DNA of 20,365 bases from an uncultured Verrucomicrobiota bacterium (GTDB lineage: Bacteria; Verrucomicrobiota; Kiritimatiellia; RFP12; UBA1067): the NCBI GenBank assembly GCA_946631535.1, contig CAMPAF010000015.1, positions 1 through 20,365 of the forward strand. The letters are read 5' to 3'. The position numbers were made by a program, and so were the translations under genes. Numbering within the stretch: position 1 is the stretch's first letter; every line of letters starts with the position of its first letter. Below are positions 1 to 8,100 of the stretch, one piece after another. Below the pieces are notes generated by a model. That model ran no database searches, had not been told where the DNA came from, and was given only the letters and a program-made list of their open reading frames with translations.

Positions 1-11
1 TCGGCAAATGG

Positions 12-66
12 GCACGGGCGAGTTAGCCCGTGCGCCAAAGGCAAGTTGTTTCAAAGGGTTGTTTCC
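12..66. repeat. Half of a REP-like element: hairpin plus GTTGTTT tag
   Basis: A perfect 8-bp stem (GCACGGGC 12-19, GCCCGTGC 26-33) closes a 6-nt GAGTTA loop. It is followed by AAGTTGTTT at 43-51 and GGTTGTTTCC at 57-66. The same order, a GC hairpin with an AGTT-type loop, then AAGTTGTTT, then GGTTGTTTCC, makes up the right half of the element at 4924-5054. The window begins here, so a matching left half may lie outside it. The hairpin could also act as a transcription barrier, but no clear T-tract follows it on the minus strand. Confidence 0.55.
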
Positions 67-107
67 AATCATCAGAAGGCTCGGCGGTGAATTACGCAGA
101 TGCGCCC

Positions 108-149
108 GGTGAAAGGTGAAAGGTGAAGGGTGAAAGGTGAAAGGTGAGG
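108..149. repeat. Heptamer tandem repeat, six copies of GGTGAAA type
   Basis: Six consecutive 7-bp units run from 108 to 149: GGTGAAA, GGTGAAA, GGTGAAG, GGTGAAA, GGTGAAA, GGTGAGG. The tract lies in the non-coding region beyond the 3' end of the VWA/TPR gene. I see no coding role. A related 7-bp purine repeat occurs at 19604-19624 inside a glycosyltransferase gene. Confidence 0.85.
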
Positions 150-163
150 GCGGAGGGTGGGGA

Positions 164-315
164 TCTCACACAGAGGGAGATTTGTAGCTGGGGCGCTGCC
201 CCAGGCCCCGAGTGCCAGCCAATCACTTACGATTCACCTGTATTCGGGGTATGGGGCGGAGCCCCATCTCTAAATCACTTCCTCTCCACTCTGTGTCTCT
301 GGCCTCTGTGTGAGA
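164..315. repeat. 152-bp inverted-repeat element with two internal hairpins
   Basis: The ends are a perfect 13-bp inverted repeat: TCTCACACAGAGG (164-176) and CCTCTGTGTGAGA (303-315). Inside lie two GC hairpins, TGGGGC-GCT-GCCCCA (189-203) and ATGGGGC-GGA-GCCCCAT (251-267), and between them a third inverted pair, CCCCGA (206-211) with TCGGGG (244-249). The DNA just outside the two hairpins is also roughly complementary, about 14 of 18 positions. The layout is that of a small non-autonomous palindromic element. No open reading frame is credible within it. It occupies most of the 342 non-coding bases at the left edge of the window. Confidence 0.7.
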
Positions 316-342
316 ACAAGAATATCGAAAATGAAATATGGC

Positions 343-3192
343 CTACCAATCACGTTCGTTGGGCGAGGGCGGCATCTTGCGCATGCGCATCTTCTTGTCG
401 TTCTCGTGCTCGTCCGAACGTTCCTGCGCCTTGCGCAGCAGCTCCTCCACCTCCTTGTCGTCCTTCGGCTCCTCGGCCTGCGGCTTCTGCTCCTGCTGTT
501 GCTGCTGGTCGTCCTTCTGCTCGTCCTGGTTCTGCTGGTCCTGCTGCTGGTCCTGCTGCTGGTCCTGGTCGTCCTTCTTGTCCTGATCCTTGTTCTGGTC
601 CTGGTTCTGCTGCTGTTGCTGCTGCTGGTTGCTCTGCCCGCCGCCGTTCGGGTCCTTGGGCAGCAGCTCGCGGATCCGCTCGAGCTTGTTTATGGCGTCC
701 AGCTGCTCCGGCGGCAGCTCCTTCTCGAGGCACAAGTGCTGCTTCTTCTCGACCTCCGCAGCCAGCGCGGCGACCTCCGCCTGTTGCTCCTTCGTGAACG
801 GCACGGCGTTCGTGTCACCGTTCTGGATCTTCTGCTGTATCTCCTGCTCCTTCTGCTGCGCCCACGCGGGGAAGCGGGCGCGGAAGGCGCGCGTATGGTC
901 GTACGCGTCCTTCTGCCAGCTGAAGCCGTCCGTGCGCTTCACGTCGTTGTAGGCGTTCGTCTGCATGAGGATGTCGGCGGCCACCAGCTGGCGCGGATCC
1001 GCAGCGAGAAGTCCGAACCGGTCGCGCACGCGCGTGAGGCCAGCAACGGCAACGGACGCATCCTCGTCCTTGGTCTCCTTCAAAAGTGCCTGCTGCTTCT
1101 TCACGATCTCCTGCGCCGCGTTGCCGATCTCCTGCGCCACGCGCACGGTGTACGGCGGCTCGTTGCTCTTGAACGACATGTCCTGCGCGCACTGCTGCTT
1201 GACCCATTCCGGGAAGCGCGTGCCGAATATCTGCGTGAAGTCGAGCGCCTCCTGCTGCCAGTCGCGCCCGTTCACCTTCTCGGCGCGCGCGACGGCGTTC
1301 GACTGCGCGCCGACCGCCTCCTCAAGCGCGCCCGCAGGATCAAGCATCCCCTTCCAGTAGCGGTGGAACGCATTCTCGGAGGTCGAAAGGCTAAGCGCCG
1401 CGTCGGAAGAAAGGTCCGCCAGCTGGTCCGCCGCGCGCAACGTGGCCTCGCGCGTCGCCTCCACGTCGCCCACGATCTCCGCCGCCTGCTGTTCGTTCGT
1501 GACAGACTCCAGGACGGTGCGCTTGAGAGGGATCAGGGCGTCGGCCAGCGTCTCCGCGCGTTTCGCAAGAGCCTCGCTTCGCGCGACGGCGACTCCAGCC
1601 TCGTTCGTGAGCACGCTGGCCTGCTCCCGCAGAAGCGCAAGCGCCTCGCGCGCCGCATCCGCCATCTGCGCCTTAGGGTCCTTGCCCTTCGCCTTCGCCA
1701 GCACTTCCTCCACGTGCAGCTCGTCGCGCAGCTCCTTCAGACCATCCATGGCGCGCGAGAAGTTGCGGTTCGCGCGCGGGTCATCCGGCGCGGCGCGCAA
1801 GGCGCGCTGCATCGCCCACGCGCCTTCGTTCCGCGCCGAGTACGCGCGGCGCAACGGCGCGAGCGTCGCGTCCTCGGCATGGACGCCCTGCGCCGACTTC
1901 GCCTGCGCGAGCTCCCGCTTGGCGTCGGCGTTCAGGATCGCGCCTACCACCTCGCTCGCCCTCGCGCCGTGCGTGCGGCTGAGCATGAGCGGCTGGAGCG
2001 TCGCGAGCGCGTTCGTCCAGTCGCCCGCCCTGTAGTAGTCCACGCCCTGGTTCCATATCTCGCGGTCGTCCTGCGCGGCCGGCGCCCGGTAGGGCGCGCT
2101 GTCCTCAACGCGCCGCGCATCGTTGGTTTCGGCGGCATGAATGCCGCCGCACAGGACAAGGCACGCCGCCACCGCCGCCTTGCGCGCGATGCGGCCAGCG
2201 AAGCGGCCGCGCGAGAACATGCCCGCGAGCAGCACGAGCAGAAGGCCCGGCACAAGGAAGATGCCGAAGCGCTCCGTCGCGCGAAGTTCCTCCTCCTCGG
2301 CCTGCTCCTTCGCGGCCACCTGGCGCAGGAACCTGCGGTAGATCGCGCCAAGCGTCGTCTCCGCCGTGCCTGCCGTCGCGAGCGGCACGTAGCGTCCTCC
2401 GGAAAGCTTTGCGATCTCGGCGAGCGCCGCCTCTTCGAGCTTCGTCGTCACCGCCTTTCCCTGGTACTGCTGCGAACCGCTGCCGGAGGCGTCGGGGATC
2501 GCCGACTCCACGCGCGGGTTGCCGAGGCCGACGGTGAACACGGGCACGTTCCGCTTCGCGGCGAGACGCGCCGCGTCGCGCGCGCCGCCGCGCAGGTCCC
2601 CGCCGTCGGAGATGAGGATGATCGCGTTGTGGTCGTCCGCTGCCGGGTCGAGCGCGTCGAGCGAGGTGCGGATCGCGCTGCCGAGGTCCGTCTCGCCGCG
2701 CGGCGCGGACTCCGGCGTCGCGGACTCCAGCGTGCTGCGGAGAAATCCATGGTCCGTGGTGAGCGGACACAGCAGCACGCCCGTCCGCCTGAACGCCACG
2801 AGCGCGCAGCGGTCGCCCTCGAGCGAGTCGATCAGGTCCGCGACGTCCGCCTTCGCCCGCTCCAGGCGGTTGGGCCGCACGTCGGCCGCAAGCATGGAGC
2901 GCGAGACGTCGAGCGCCACCACCACGTTGCGCGTGCGCGCCTGCATCTTCTGCGAGGAATGCCCCCACTGTGGACGCGCCGCCGCGAAGAGGACCAGCGC
3001 CAGCCCTGCCAGCAGAAGCGCCGCCTGGAGGTTGAAGAGCCTAGGGTTGCGCGGCAGCAGGCGTCCTTGCAGGGCCGGCGCCACCAGGCCGCCCAGCCGC
3101 TTCTCGGCGCGGGCGCGCAGGAACACCCACCACGCGCCCGCCACGGGCACGAGGGCAACCAGAACAAGCATCCATGGATTCACGAATTTCAT
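343..3192 (-). CDS. VWA/TPR membrane protein, BatB-BatC-like fusion
   Basis: A 949-residue membrane protein that joins two proteins usually encoded separately in Bat (aerotolerance-type) loci. The BatB-like half has membrane segments near residues 6-25, 54-72 and 308-327, and a von Willebrand A domain with a complete metal site: DVSRS 95-99, Thr168, Asp196. A second hydrophobic stretch at about 331-355, ending in IHAAET, looks like the signal peptide of a former BatC. After it come TPR-like helices, two copies of an ~88-residue unit (645-733 and 759-848), a Gln/Asn/Asp-rich tract (about 853-905) and a C-terminal ERDW ending like the KDW end of BatC proteins. Start chosen at ATG 3192: the longer frame opens with a TTG that is part of the -35 box. 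The role in the family is poorly known, probably envelope stress or complex assembly. Confidence 0.85.
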   Translation of the reverse strand: MKFVNPWMLVLVALVPVAGAWWVFLRARAEKRLGGLVAPALQGRLLPRNPRLFNLQAALLLAGLALVLFAAARPQWGHSSQKMQARTRNVVVALDVSRSMLAADVRPNRLERAKADVADLIDSLEGDRCALVAFRRTGVLLCPLTTDHGFLRSTLESATPESAPRGETDLGSAIRTSLDALDPAADDHNAIILISDGGDLRGGARDAARLAAKRNVPVFTVGLGNPRVESAIPDASGSGSQQYQGKAVTTKLEEAALAEIAKLSGGRYVPLATAGTAETTLGAIYRRFLRQVAAKEQAEEEELRATERFGIFLVPGLLLVLLAGMFSRGRFAGRIARKAAVAACLVLCGGIHAAETNDARRVEDSAPYRAPAAQDDREIWNQGVDYYRAGDWTNALATLQPLMLSRTHGARASEVVGAILNADAKRELAQAKSAQGVHAEDATLAPLRRAYSARNEGAWAMQRALRAAPDDPRANRNFSRAMDGLKELRDELHVEEVLAKAKGKDPKAQMADAAREALALLREQASVLTNEAGVAVARSEALAKRAETLADALIPLKRTVLESVTNEQQAAEIVGDVEATREATLRAADQLADLSSDAALSLSTSENAFHRYWKGMLDPAGALEEAVGAQSNAVARAEKVNGRDWQQEALDFTQIFGTRFPEWVKQQCAQDMSFKSNEPPYTVRVAQEIGNAAQEIVKKQQALLKETKDEDASVAVAGLTRVRDRFGLLAADPRQLVAADILMQTNAYNDVKRTDGFSWQKDAYDHTRAFRARFPAWAQQKEQEIQQKIQNGDTNAVPFTKEQQAEVAALAAEVEKKQHLCLEKELPPEQLDAINKLERIRELLPKDPNGGGQSNQQQQQQQNQDQNKDQDKKDDQDQQQDQQQDQQNQDEQKDDQQQQQEQKPQAEEPKDDKEVEELLRKAQERSDEHENDKKMRMRKMPPSPNERDW
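649..1260 (-). repeat. Tandem ~88-residue duplication within the VWA/TPR gene
   Basis: Copy A covers about 994-1260 and copy B about 649-918. Both start with WQ(Q/K)(E/D)A.D.T, continue with RFP.W...Q, and later share an A.E..KKQ helix and an R.R..L..DP ending. Spacing of these landmarks is nearly the same in both copies (88 and 90 residues). The repeat is visible at protein level only; the DNA has diverged, so the duplication is old. Confidence 0.65.
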
Positions 3193-3202
3193 GACGCCCA
3201 AG

Positions 3203-3231
3203 ACTATACCGCATCGCCCGTGCCGTTGCAA
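3203..3231 (-). promoter_or_regulatory. Promoter of the VWA/TPR gene, near-leaderless
   Basis: On the minus strand TTGCAA (3226-3231), 17 bp, then TATAGT (3203-3208) resembles a housekeeping sigma promoter (4/6 and 5/6 matches). Transcription would begin near 3196, only about 4 nt before the ATG at 3192. No Shine-Dalgarno sequence is present. Confidence 0.6.
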
Positions 3232-3257
3232 GCGCGTTTGGCCGCATTCCTGCGAAA

Positions 3258-3275
3258 CGCTAACATGGCGCTAAC
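3258..3275. repeat. Direct repeat CGCTAAC, 11-bp spacing
   Basis: CGCTAAC occurs at 3258-3264 and again at 3269-3275, exactly one helical turn apart and roughly 60-80 bp upstream of the predicted transcription start of the VWA/TPR gene. It could be a regulator binding site; no regulator is identified. Confidence 0.3.
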
Positions 3276-3291
3276 GCAACGGCCAGCCACG

Positions 3292-4869
3292 TCACTTCAG
3301 CTCGACGAGCTTCGTCTGCTCCTTGCCGTCCTTGCCCTTCCACGCAAGGCGGTAGCGTCCGCGGAAGCCGCGGAAGGACACCTTGCCGCCGGACGCCTTC
3401 GCGGTCGTCTGGGTCTTCCACTCGCGGTTGATGAGGTCGTCCATCGCGAAGTAGGCCGTCTTCGGGCGCATGTCGCGCGTGAAAAGGCCGCTGATGGAGG
3501 GCTCGCCCGGCGCGCCGCAGTCGTCCACCACGTTCCACCACGTGATGCCGTTCATCTTCTCCACGCTGAACCACGCGCGGTAGCAGTTGCGCATGATGAT
3601 CGCCTGGATCATCTGCCCCTTCGGCGACATGTCCGGCGCGGTGATCGTGATCTCGGAGAGGTGGATGGGCTTGCCGGCGTTGGAGAGCAGCTCGAACCGC
3701 GCGGCGATGCCCTCGGGACGCAGGTGCTCCGGCCCCTTGCCCAGCGCGATGTTCACGCTCTCGGCCGGATTGAAGAGGTGCATCTGCGAGCCCACCACGT
3801 CCACGCGGCAGCCGTTCGCCTCGAGGTCCTTCGCCTGCTTGAAGAAGTAGGGCGCCATGTTGTAGTCGTTGAGGTTCAGCCACGCCGTCTTCGGCATGTA
3901 CTTCGCCGCCCACTGGAAACCCTTGTACGTGTAGTCACCCGGCATCAGGCCGTAGACGCTCTTCTGGCACGGCGTGCCGCGCACGGCCTTCTCGTCCTGC
4001 CAGCGGTGGTAGTCGGTGGCGCTCTCGTTCACCACGTCCCACGAGTCCACGCGGCTCCCGTAGCGCTCGCCGATGTCGCGGATGCGCTTTTCCTGGAAGT
4101 AGGTGTAGGCCTTGATGTAGGTCGGCACGAGGGCCGCGATCTCCTCCTCGGAGAGCATCTTGTACACCTTGTTCCACGCGGCGTTCCACTCGCCGCCCGA
4201 CTCGAAGTCCCTCACGCCCACCGGCAGGCGCCAGTTCGCGGACGGTATCCTCACGCCCGTGCGCTCCTCGAGCGCACGCTTCTCTGACTCGGGGCAGAAG
4301 CTGTCCCAGATCCACGTGGGACGCTGCCACGAAGTGTTGCCCCACACGAGCGGGTGCCCGTGGATACGGCAGCCGCGTCCGCGCAGGAAGTCGATCACGG
4401 GATCCACCGCCGGACGCCGCCAGTGCGGCTGCTCCTTCGGTTGCGGACAGTTGTTCCAGAAGTTCTCCGTGTCCTCGTAGCGCTCCGCGAAGCGCGGCGC
4501 GTAGGGATACGGCTCCAGCGTACGCCAGTAGAACGCCACAGTCGCCGAGTTGAAGAGCGTGCCGTAAAGTTCCTTGTAGCGGTCGTTCCACTCCTTCTTG
4601 CCGAGCTGGCCGTAGTTGAAGATGTGCGCGCCGAAGAAGAAGGCGTGCGTCAGCTGCTCCACCTTCACCTCCGCGCCGTCCGGCACGCCCTCCAGCGCGA
4701 ACGCGCCGTCCGCCTTGCGGTACTTCTCGATGTCCGCATCAATCTTTTTCTGGACGTCGTCGTTCCAGATCTTCCAGTACTCCTTCGACATCGCCGTGCG
4801 GTCGATCTTGAACTCGGCCTGCGCGGCCACTGCCGCCATGGCGGCAACTGCTATCATCCTTGCTTTCAT
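3292..4869 (-). CDS. Secreted endo-1,4-beta-xylanase, family GH10
   Basis: A 525-residue protein that should cut internal beta-1,4 bonds in xylan outside the cytoplasm. An N-terminal signal peptide (about residues 1-18, Ala-rich, ending AQA) is followed by a GH10 (beta/alpha)8 barrel from about 70 to 480. Family landmarks are HGHPLVWG (170-177), WDVVNE with acid/base Glu282, GSQMH (360-364), HLSEITI with nucleophile Glu406, and WWN (444-446). A short beta-rich tail of about 40 residues follows the barrel. Start ATG 4869 is set by a strong AAGGAG five bases upstream. The gene seems to be transcribed alone: 272 non-coding bases separate it from the gene upstream and 99 from the next. Both catalytic residues are present, so activity is likely; exact substrate preference is not readable. 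Confidence 0.92.
   Translation of the reverse strand: MKARMIAVAAMAAVAAQAEFKIDRTAMSKEYWKIWNDDVQKKIDADIEKYRKADGAFALEGVPDGAEVKVEQLTHAFFFGAHIFNYGQLGKKEWNDRYKELYGTLFNSATVAFYWRTLEPYPYAPRFAERYEDTENFWNNCPQPKEQPHWRRPAVDPVIDFLRGRGCRIHGHPLVWGNTSWQRPTWIWDSFCPESEKRALEERTGVRIPSANWRLPVGVRDFESGGEWNAAWNKVYKMLSEEEIAALVPTYIKAYTYFQEKRIRDIGERYGSRVDSWDVVNESATDYHRWQDEKAVRGTPCQKSVYGLMPGDYTYKGFQWAAKYMPKTAWLNLNDYNMAPYFFKQAKDLEANGCRVDVVGSQMHLFNPAESVNIALGKGPEHLRPEGIAARFELLSNAGKPIHLSEITITAPDMSPKGQMIQAIIMRNCYRAWFSVEKMNGITWWNVVDDCGAPGEPSISGLFTRDMRPKTAYFAMDDLINREWKTQTTAKASGGKVSFRGFRGRYRLAWKGKDGKEQTKLVELK
4831..4846. repeat. 16-bp perfect palindrome TGCCGCCATGGCGGCA
   Basis: A perfect palindrome inside the signal-peptide region of the xylanase gene, encoding Ala-Ala-Met-Ala-Ala. 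The same 16 bases form the core of a 22-bp palindrome in cvpA (16210-16231). It may simply reflect alanine codons around a Met. Confidence 0.5.
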
Positions 4870-4874
4870 CGTTT

Positions 4875-4880
4875 CTCCTT
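4875..4880 (-). promoter_or_regulatory. Shine-Dalgarno AAGGAG of the xylanase gene
   Basis: AAGGAG on the minus strand ends five bases before ATG 4869. It is one of the strongest ribosome-binding sites in the window and contrasts with the genes here that seem to lack a leader. Confidence 0.8.
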
Positions 4881-4923
4881 CTTTTACAAACTTCCACTAA
4901 TCACTTTGCCTAAAAGTTCTTTT

Positions 4924-5054
4924 GGAAACAACAGAAACAACTTGTAAAAACAACCTCTTCTTTCTCGCCGCGCAACCGCGCGGCGCTCTTGAAACCGGGC
5001 GCAGTTGCGCCCGGATAGCAAAAGTTGTTTTTATCAGTTGTTATGGTTGTTTCC
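4924..5054. repeat. REPIN-like paired-hairpin inverted element
   Basis: Two 31-bp outer arms (4924-4954 and 5024-5054) are reverse complements at 26 of 31 positions. Each carries a GGAAACAAC...AAAAACAAC pattern. Inside are two perfect 8-bp hairpins: CGCCGCGC-AACC-GCGCGGCG (4966-4985) and CCGGGCGC-AGTT-GCGCCCGG (4995-5014). Read on opposite strands, their loops are AACC and AACT, so the element is an inverted pair of similar half-units. The half-unit at 12-66 matches the right half. It lies between the 3' end of the VIT/VWA gene and the xylanase gene. On the minus strand each hairpin could also slow transcription. Confidence 0.65.
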
Positions 5055-5110
5055 TTTTCAACGAGACAAATCCTCATTTACATTCCCGTACGAAGCGCGG
5101 GCGGCTGGCT

Positions 5111-5131
5111 ACCAACTACCATCTACTAACT
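5111..5131. repeat. Heptamer tandem repeat (ACCAACT type), three copies
   Basis: ACCAACT, ACCATCT and ACTAACT follow each other at 5111-5131, just past the stop codon of the VIT/VWA gene (5142). The 7-bp period is the same as in the tracts at 108-149 and 19604-19624, though the unit differs. Confidence 0.6.
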
Positions 5132-5141
5132 TCTCCACCAG

Positions 5142-8100
5142 CTACTCCACCGTCACCTCGCCGACCGTCACCTTGTCCTTCACCTTGTCCAGGCGCAGGG
5201 AGAGGACCTGCCGCTTCTCGTCCGCACGGCCCCAGTTGGTGAACACGGTCGCGGTCACGGTCGCCGGCCCGAGCAGCGTCTGCTGGCGCGACCCGAAGTA
5301 GTTGGCGAGCACCTTGTACGCGCCCTTCGCCGCGTCCTTCTTGAGATACTCCTCCGGACCGTAGCCCGTCGTGACGTCGTGCGAGACGAGTCCGCCCGTC
5401 GAGGTCCGCTGGTGCTGGTAGAACGCCTCCTCGCCGTCCGGCTCCAGCACGTGCAGGTCGACGTCAGTGTTGTCCGTGTCCCACGCGAGCGCGATTCGCA
5501 CATCAAGATCCAGCAGCTTGCGGTACACATCGTCCATCTCGGGCACCTTCGGCGACTTCCCCTCGGGCCACGTCTGCCGCCCGCTCCACGCGACCAGTGC
5601 ATTCAGCTCCTCGATGGCGACGAGGGCCGTCCAGACCGCGTTGTCGCGGTCCCATGCGGTGAAGGCCGTCTTGTGGTAGTTCGCCATGGCCGCCGCGATG
5701 TCGTCGGCGTTAGCGTCGCGCCGCCCGCGCTCCTCCAGCGTGATCGCCAAGTCGCGGAACGAATGCGGCTCCTCAGGACGCAGCTTCGCAACCTTCCTCA
5801 GGACCGGCAGCGCCGCGTCGTGCTCGCCCGCCTCCCTGAGACGCCACGCGCAAGTCCGCAGCATTCCCGGATCGTCCAGTCGCAGCTCGGCGAGGTTGGA
5901 GATCACGCGCACCGCGAGCGCGTTCGCCTTGATGCTAAAGAAGTAGCCCGCGCAATCCAGGTAGAACGCGGGCGACGCCACGTACTTCTTCCGCTGGACC
6001 AGGTATTCTGCGTAGGCAGTCTCGGCCTTCACCGCCTCGTTGCCCCCCACGCCTCCGCCCAGCGCAACCACGGCATCCTTGATCGCCTGCAGGTAGGGAG
6101 TCTGCGGATCCCACGCCGTCAGCTTCACGGTCGCCGCCGCCGACCTCGGCTTCGCGCCATTCGCCATCTTTGCCCTCGGTGCGTGTGCCGCAGCAGCCCT
6201 TTCGGCCATGGCGGGAGCAGGCTCTTCCGCCGCGCTCGCCATCGGAGCCGCCTCGTCCGCGGCAAAAGAGTCGACAGCCCGTGCCGACCTCATCGCGCTT
6301 GTCGCCATTGCCGAGGCATTTACGCCATGCTCTGCCGAACGCCGCCTCTCCCCTCCGAAGAGACCGCTCTTCGGCGTCTTCGGCTTTGGAGGAATCGGAT
6401 CGTTCCACCATTTGACGCGTGTCTCCCACTCCTTCCTCAGGCGGGCAAGATAAGATGCCTGCTTCCGTTCCTTCGCCTCGCGCCGCTGCGCTTCGGAAGG
6501 ACGACGCGCCGTCCACTTCGCGTGCAGCTCTTTCGCCGTCTCGGGCGGCTCCACGTCGTGCTCCAGCCACTGCGAAAGGCTCTCGAACACGATGAGGCTG
6601 GTGGCCGGGCTGGTGAGCCCGTACCGCCGCCCCAGCGCGAGCAGCTCCTCCGCATTGTCGTCCGCGCGCGGCGAAAGCTCGTTCACGCGCGACGCGGCCC
6701 ATGCCGTCGCCAACGTCTTGCCATCGCGCGCGTCGGCGCGGCGGATCGAAGCCGGCTTCGAGAGACGTCCGTTGCCGTAGTCGAGCCTCACCTCGGCCGA
6801 TTCCGCCGTCAGGCGGCCGAGCACCGTCACGCGCCCGCGCGCCGCCTGTCCTATCCCCTGCACGTTCGCGATGCCGTCGCCCTTCACGCCGACAAGCGTC
6901 GGCGACGGCGCCCCTATCTCCTCCAGCGCCTGCGCGGGCGTCCTCACGGCGAGGTCGATCACTTTGCCGCCGCACAGACGGCGCAGCGCGGAACCGTCTT
7001 TCGTGGCGCCGCACATCACCGCGATCGGCTTGTTGGCGCCGAAGTCGATATCGCCCTCGCCCAGCACGTCCATGCCGTCGGTGAAGAGGAGCGTGCGGTT
7101 CTCCGTGGGGTTCTTTTTCTGGAAGGCCGCGAGCGCGGCGAAGTCCGTTCCGCCGTCGCATGGCGTGCGGACGAGTGCCGCGACCATCTCGCTCCGCGTC
7201 GCGCAGATGAGCGGCTTTCCCACGGCGTTGCGGAACACCACCAGCTCGTAGCACGCCTCTTCCGGCAGAAGATCGATCACCGCACGCGCCGCCGTCACGT
7301 CAGCCTCCGTGCGGCTGCCGGAGGCGTCCCACAGGATGCGCCACGTCTTCGGCAGGCTTGTTTTCGCCGTCTCCAGGGACGGCGGACGGTCGCTGACAGC
7401 GAACCAGACCTCGTCGTTCACTCGCTCCACCGTGCACAGGCGCTCCGGCAATGCCGGCAACGCCACCGTCACGTCGGCGGCGGGCGTCACGTCAGTGTCT
7501 GTGGCCGAGCTGCGCCACACGGCCTCGGCGGCGGCAAACCTGCGGTCGCCAAGCCCGCCCAGCACCGGCTGCGGCACGCCGTCGCCCATGGGCACCGTGA
7601 TCGTCACGGCGCGCTCCTTGAGAGGCACGCGGGGCATGGCGAGCACGAGCGCCGCGTCGCCGTTCGGCGCGAACGCGAGCGGCGTCACGTAGTCCACGCG
7701 GATGCGGCGCGCTCCGTTCGCCGGAATCGGATACACGCGCGTACGATACGCGTTGCCCTGCACATGCTCCACGAGGCCCGGGTCCACGCCCTTCTTGACC
7801 TCCTTCTCGAACGCGACGCGAGCCTTCTCCTTCCTCACGACAACGCCGTCGGTCATCACGCCGTTGATGTCGAGCGCGTACCCGCACACGCTCGCGCCGT
7901 CAGGCAGCGGAAACTCCAGCGCGCCCTCGAGCGGACGCGAGTTCGGGTTCTCCACCACGATGAGCGCCCGCACGGTGGCGAACGCGCCCGCCACGCGCGC
8001 CTCCACGGCGTAGGAGGCGATCGTCGTGGGCTTCTCGTCCGCCCGCAGGTTCACGGGCCTTATCACCGGCGGCGGCAATGCCGGCTCAGGGGCCGGCATG

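Noticed and set aside
480..640. CTG/GTC-rich triplet repeat taken as a microsatellite
   Set aside because: It is the codon pattern of the Gln/Asp-rich tail of the BatC-like part, which is typical for that family, so no separate repeat is needed to explain it.
310..4287. Very long open frame on the plus strand opposite the VWA/TPR and xylanase genes
   Set aside because: It is Leu/Arg-rich, matches no family I know, and mirrors two well-supported minus-strand genes. High GC at third codon positions keeps the opposite strand free of stops.
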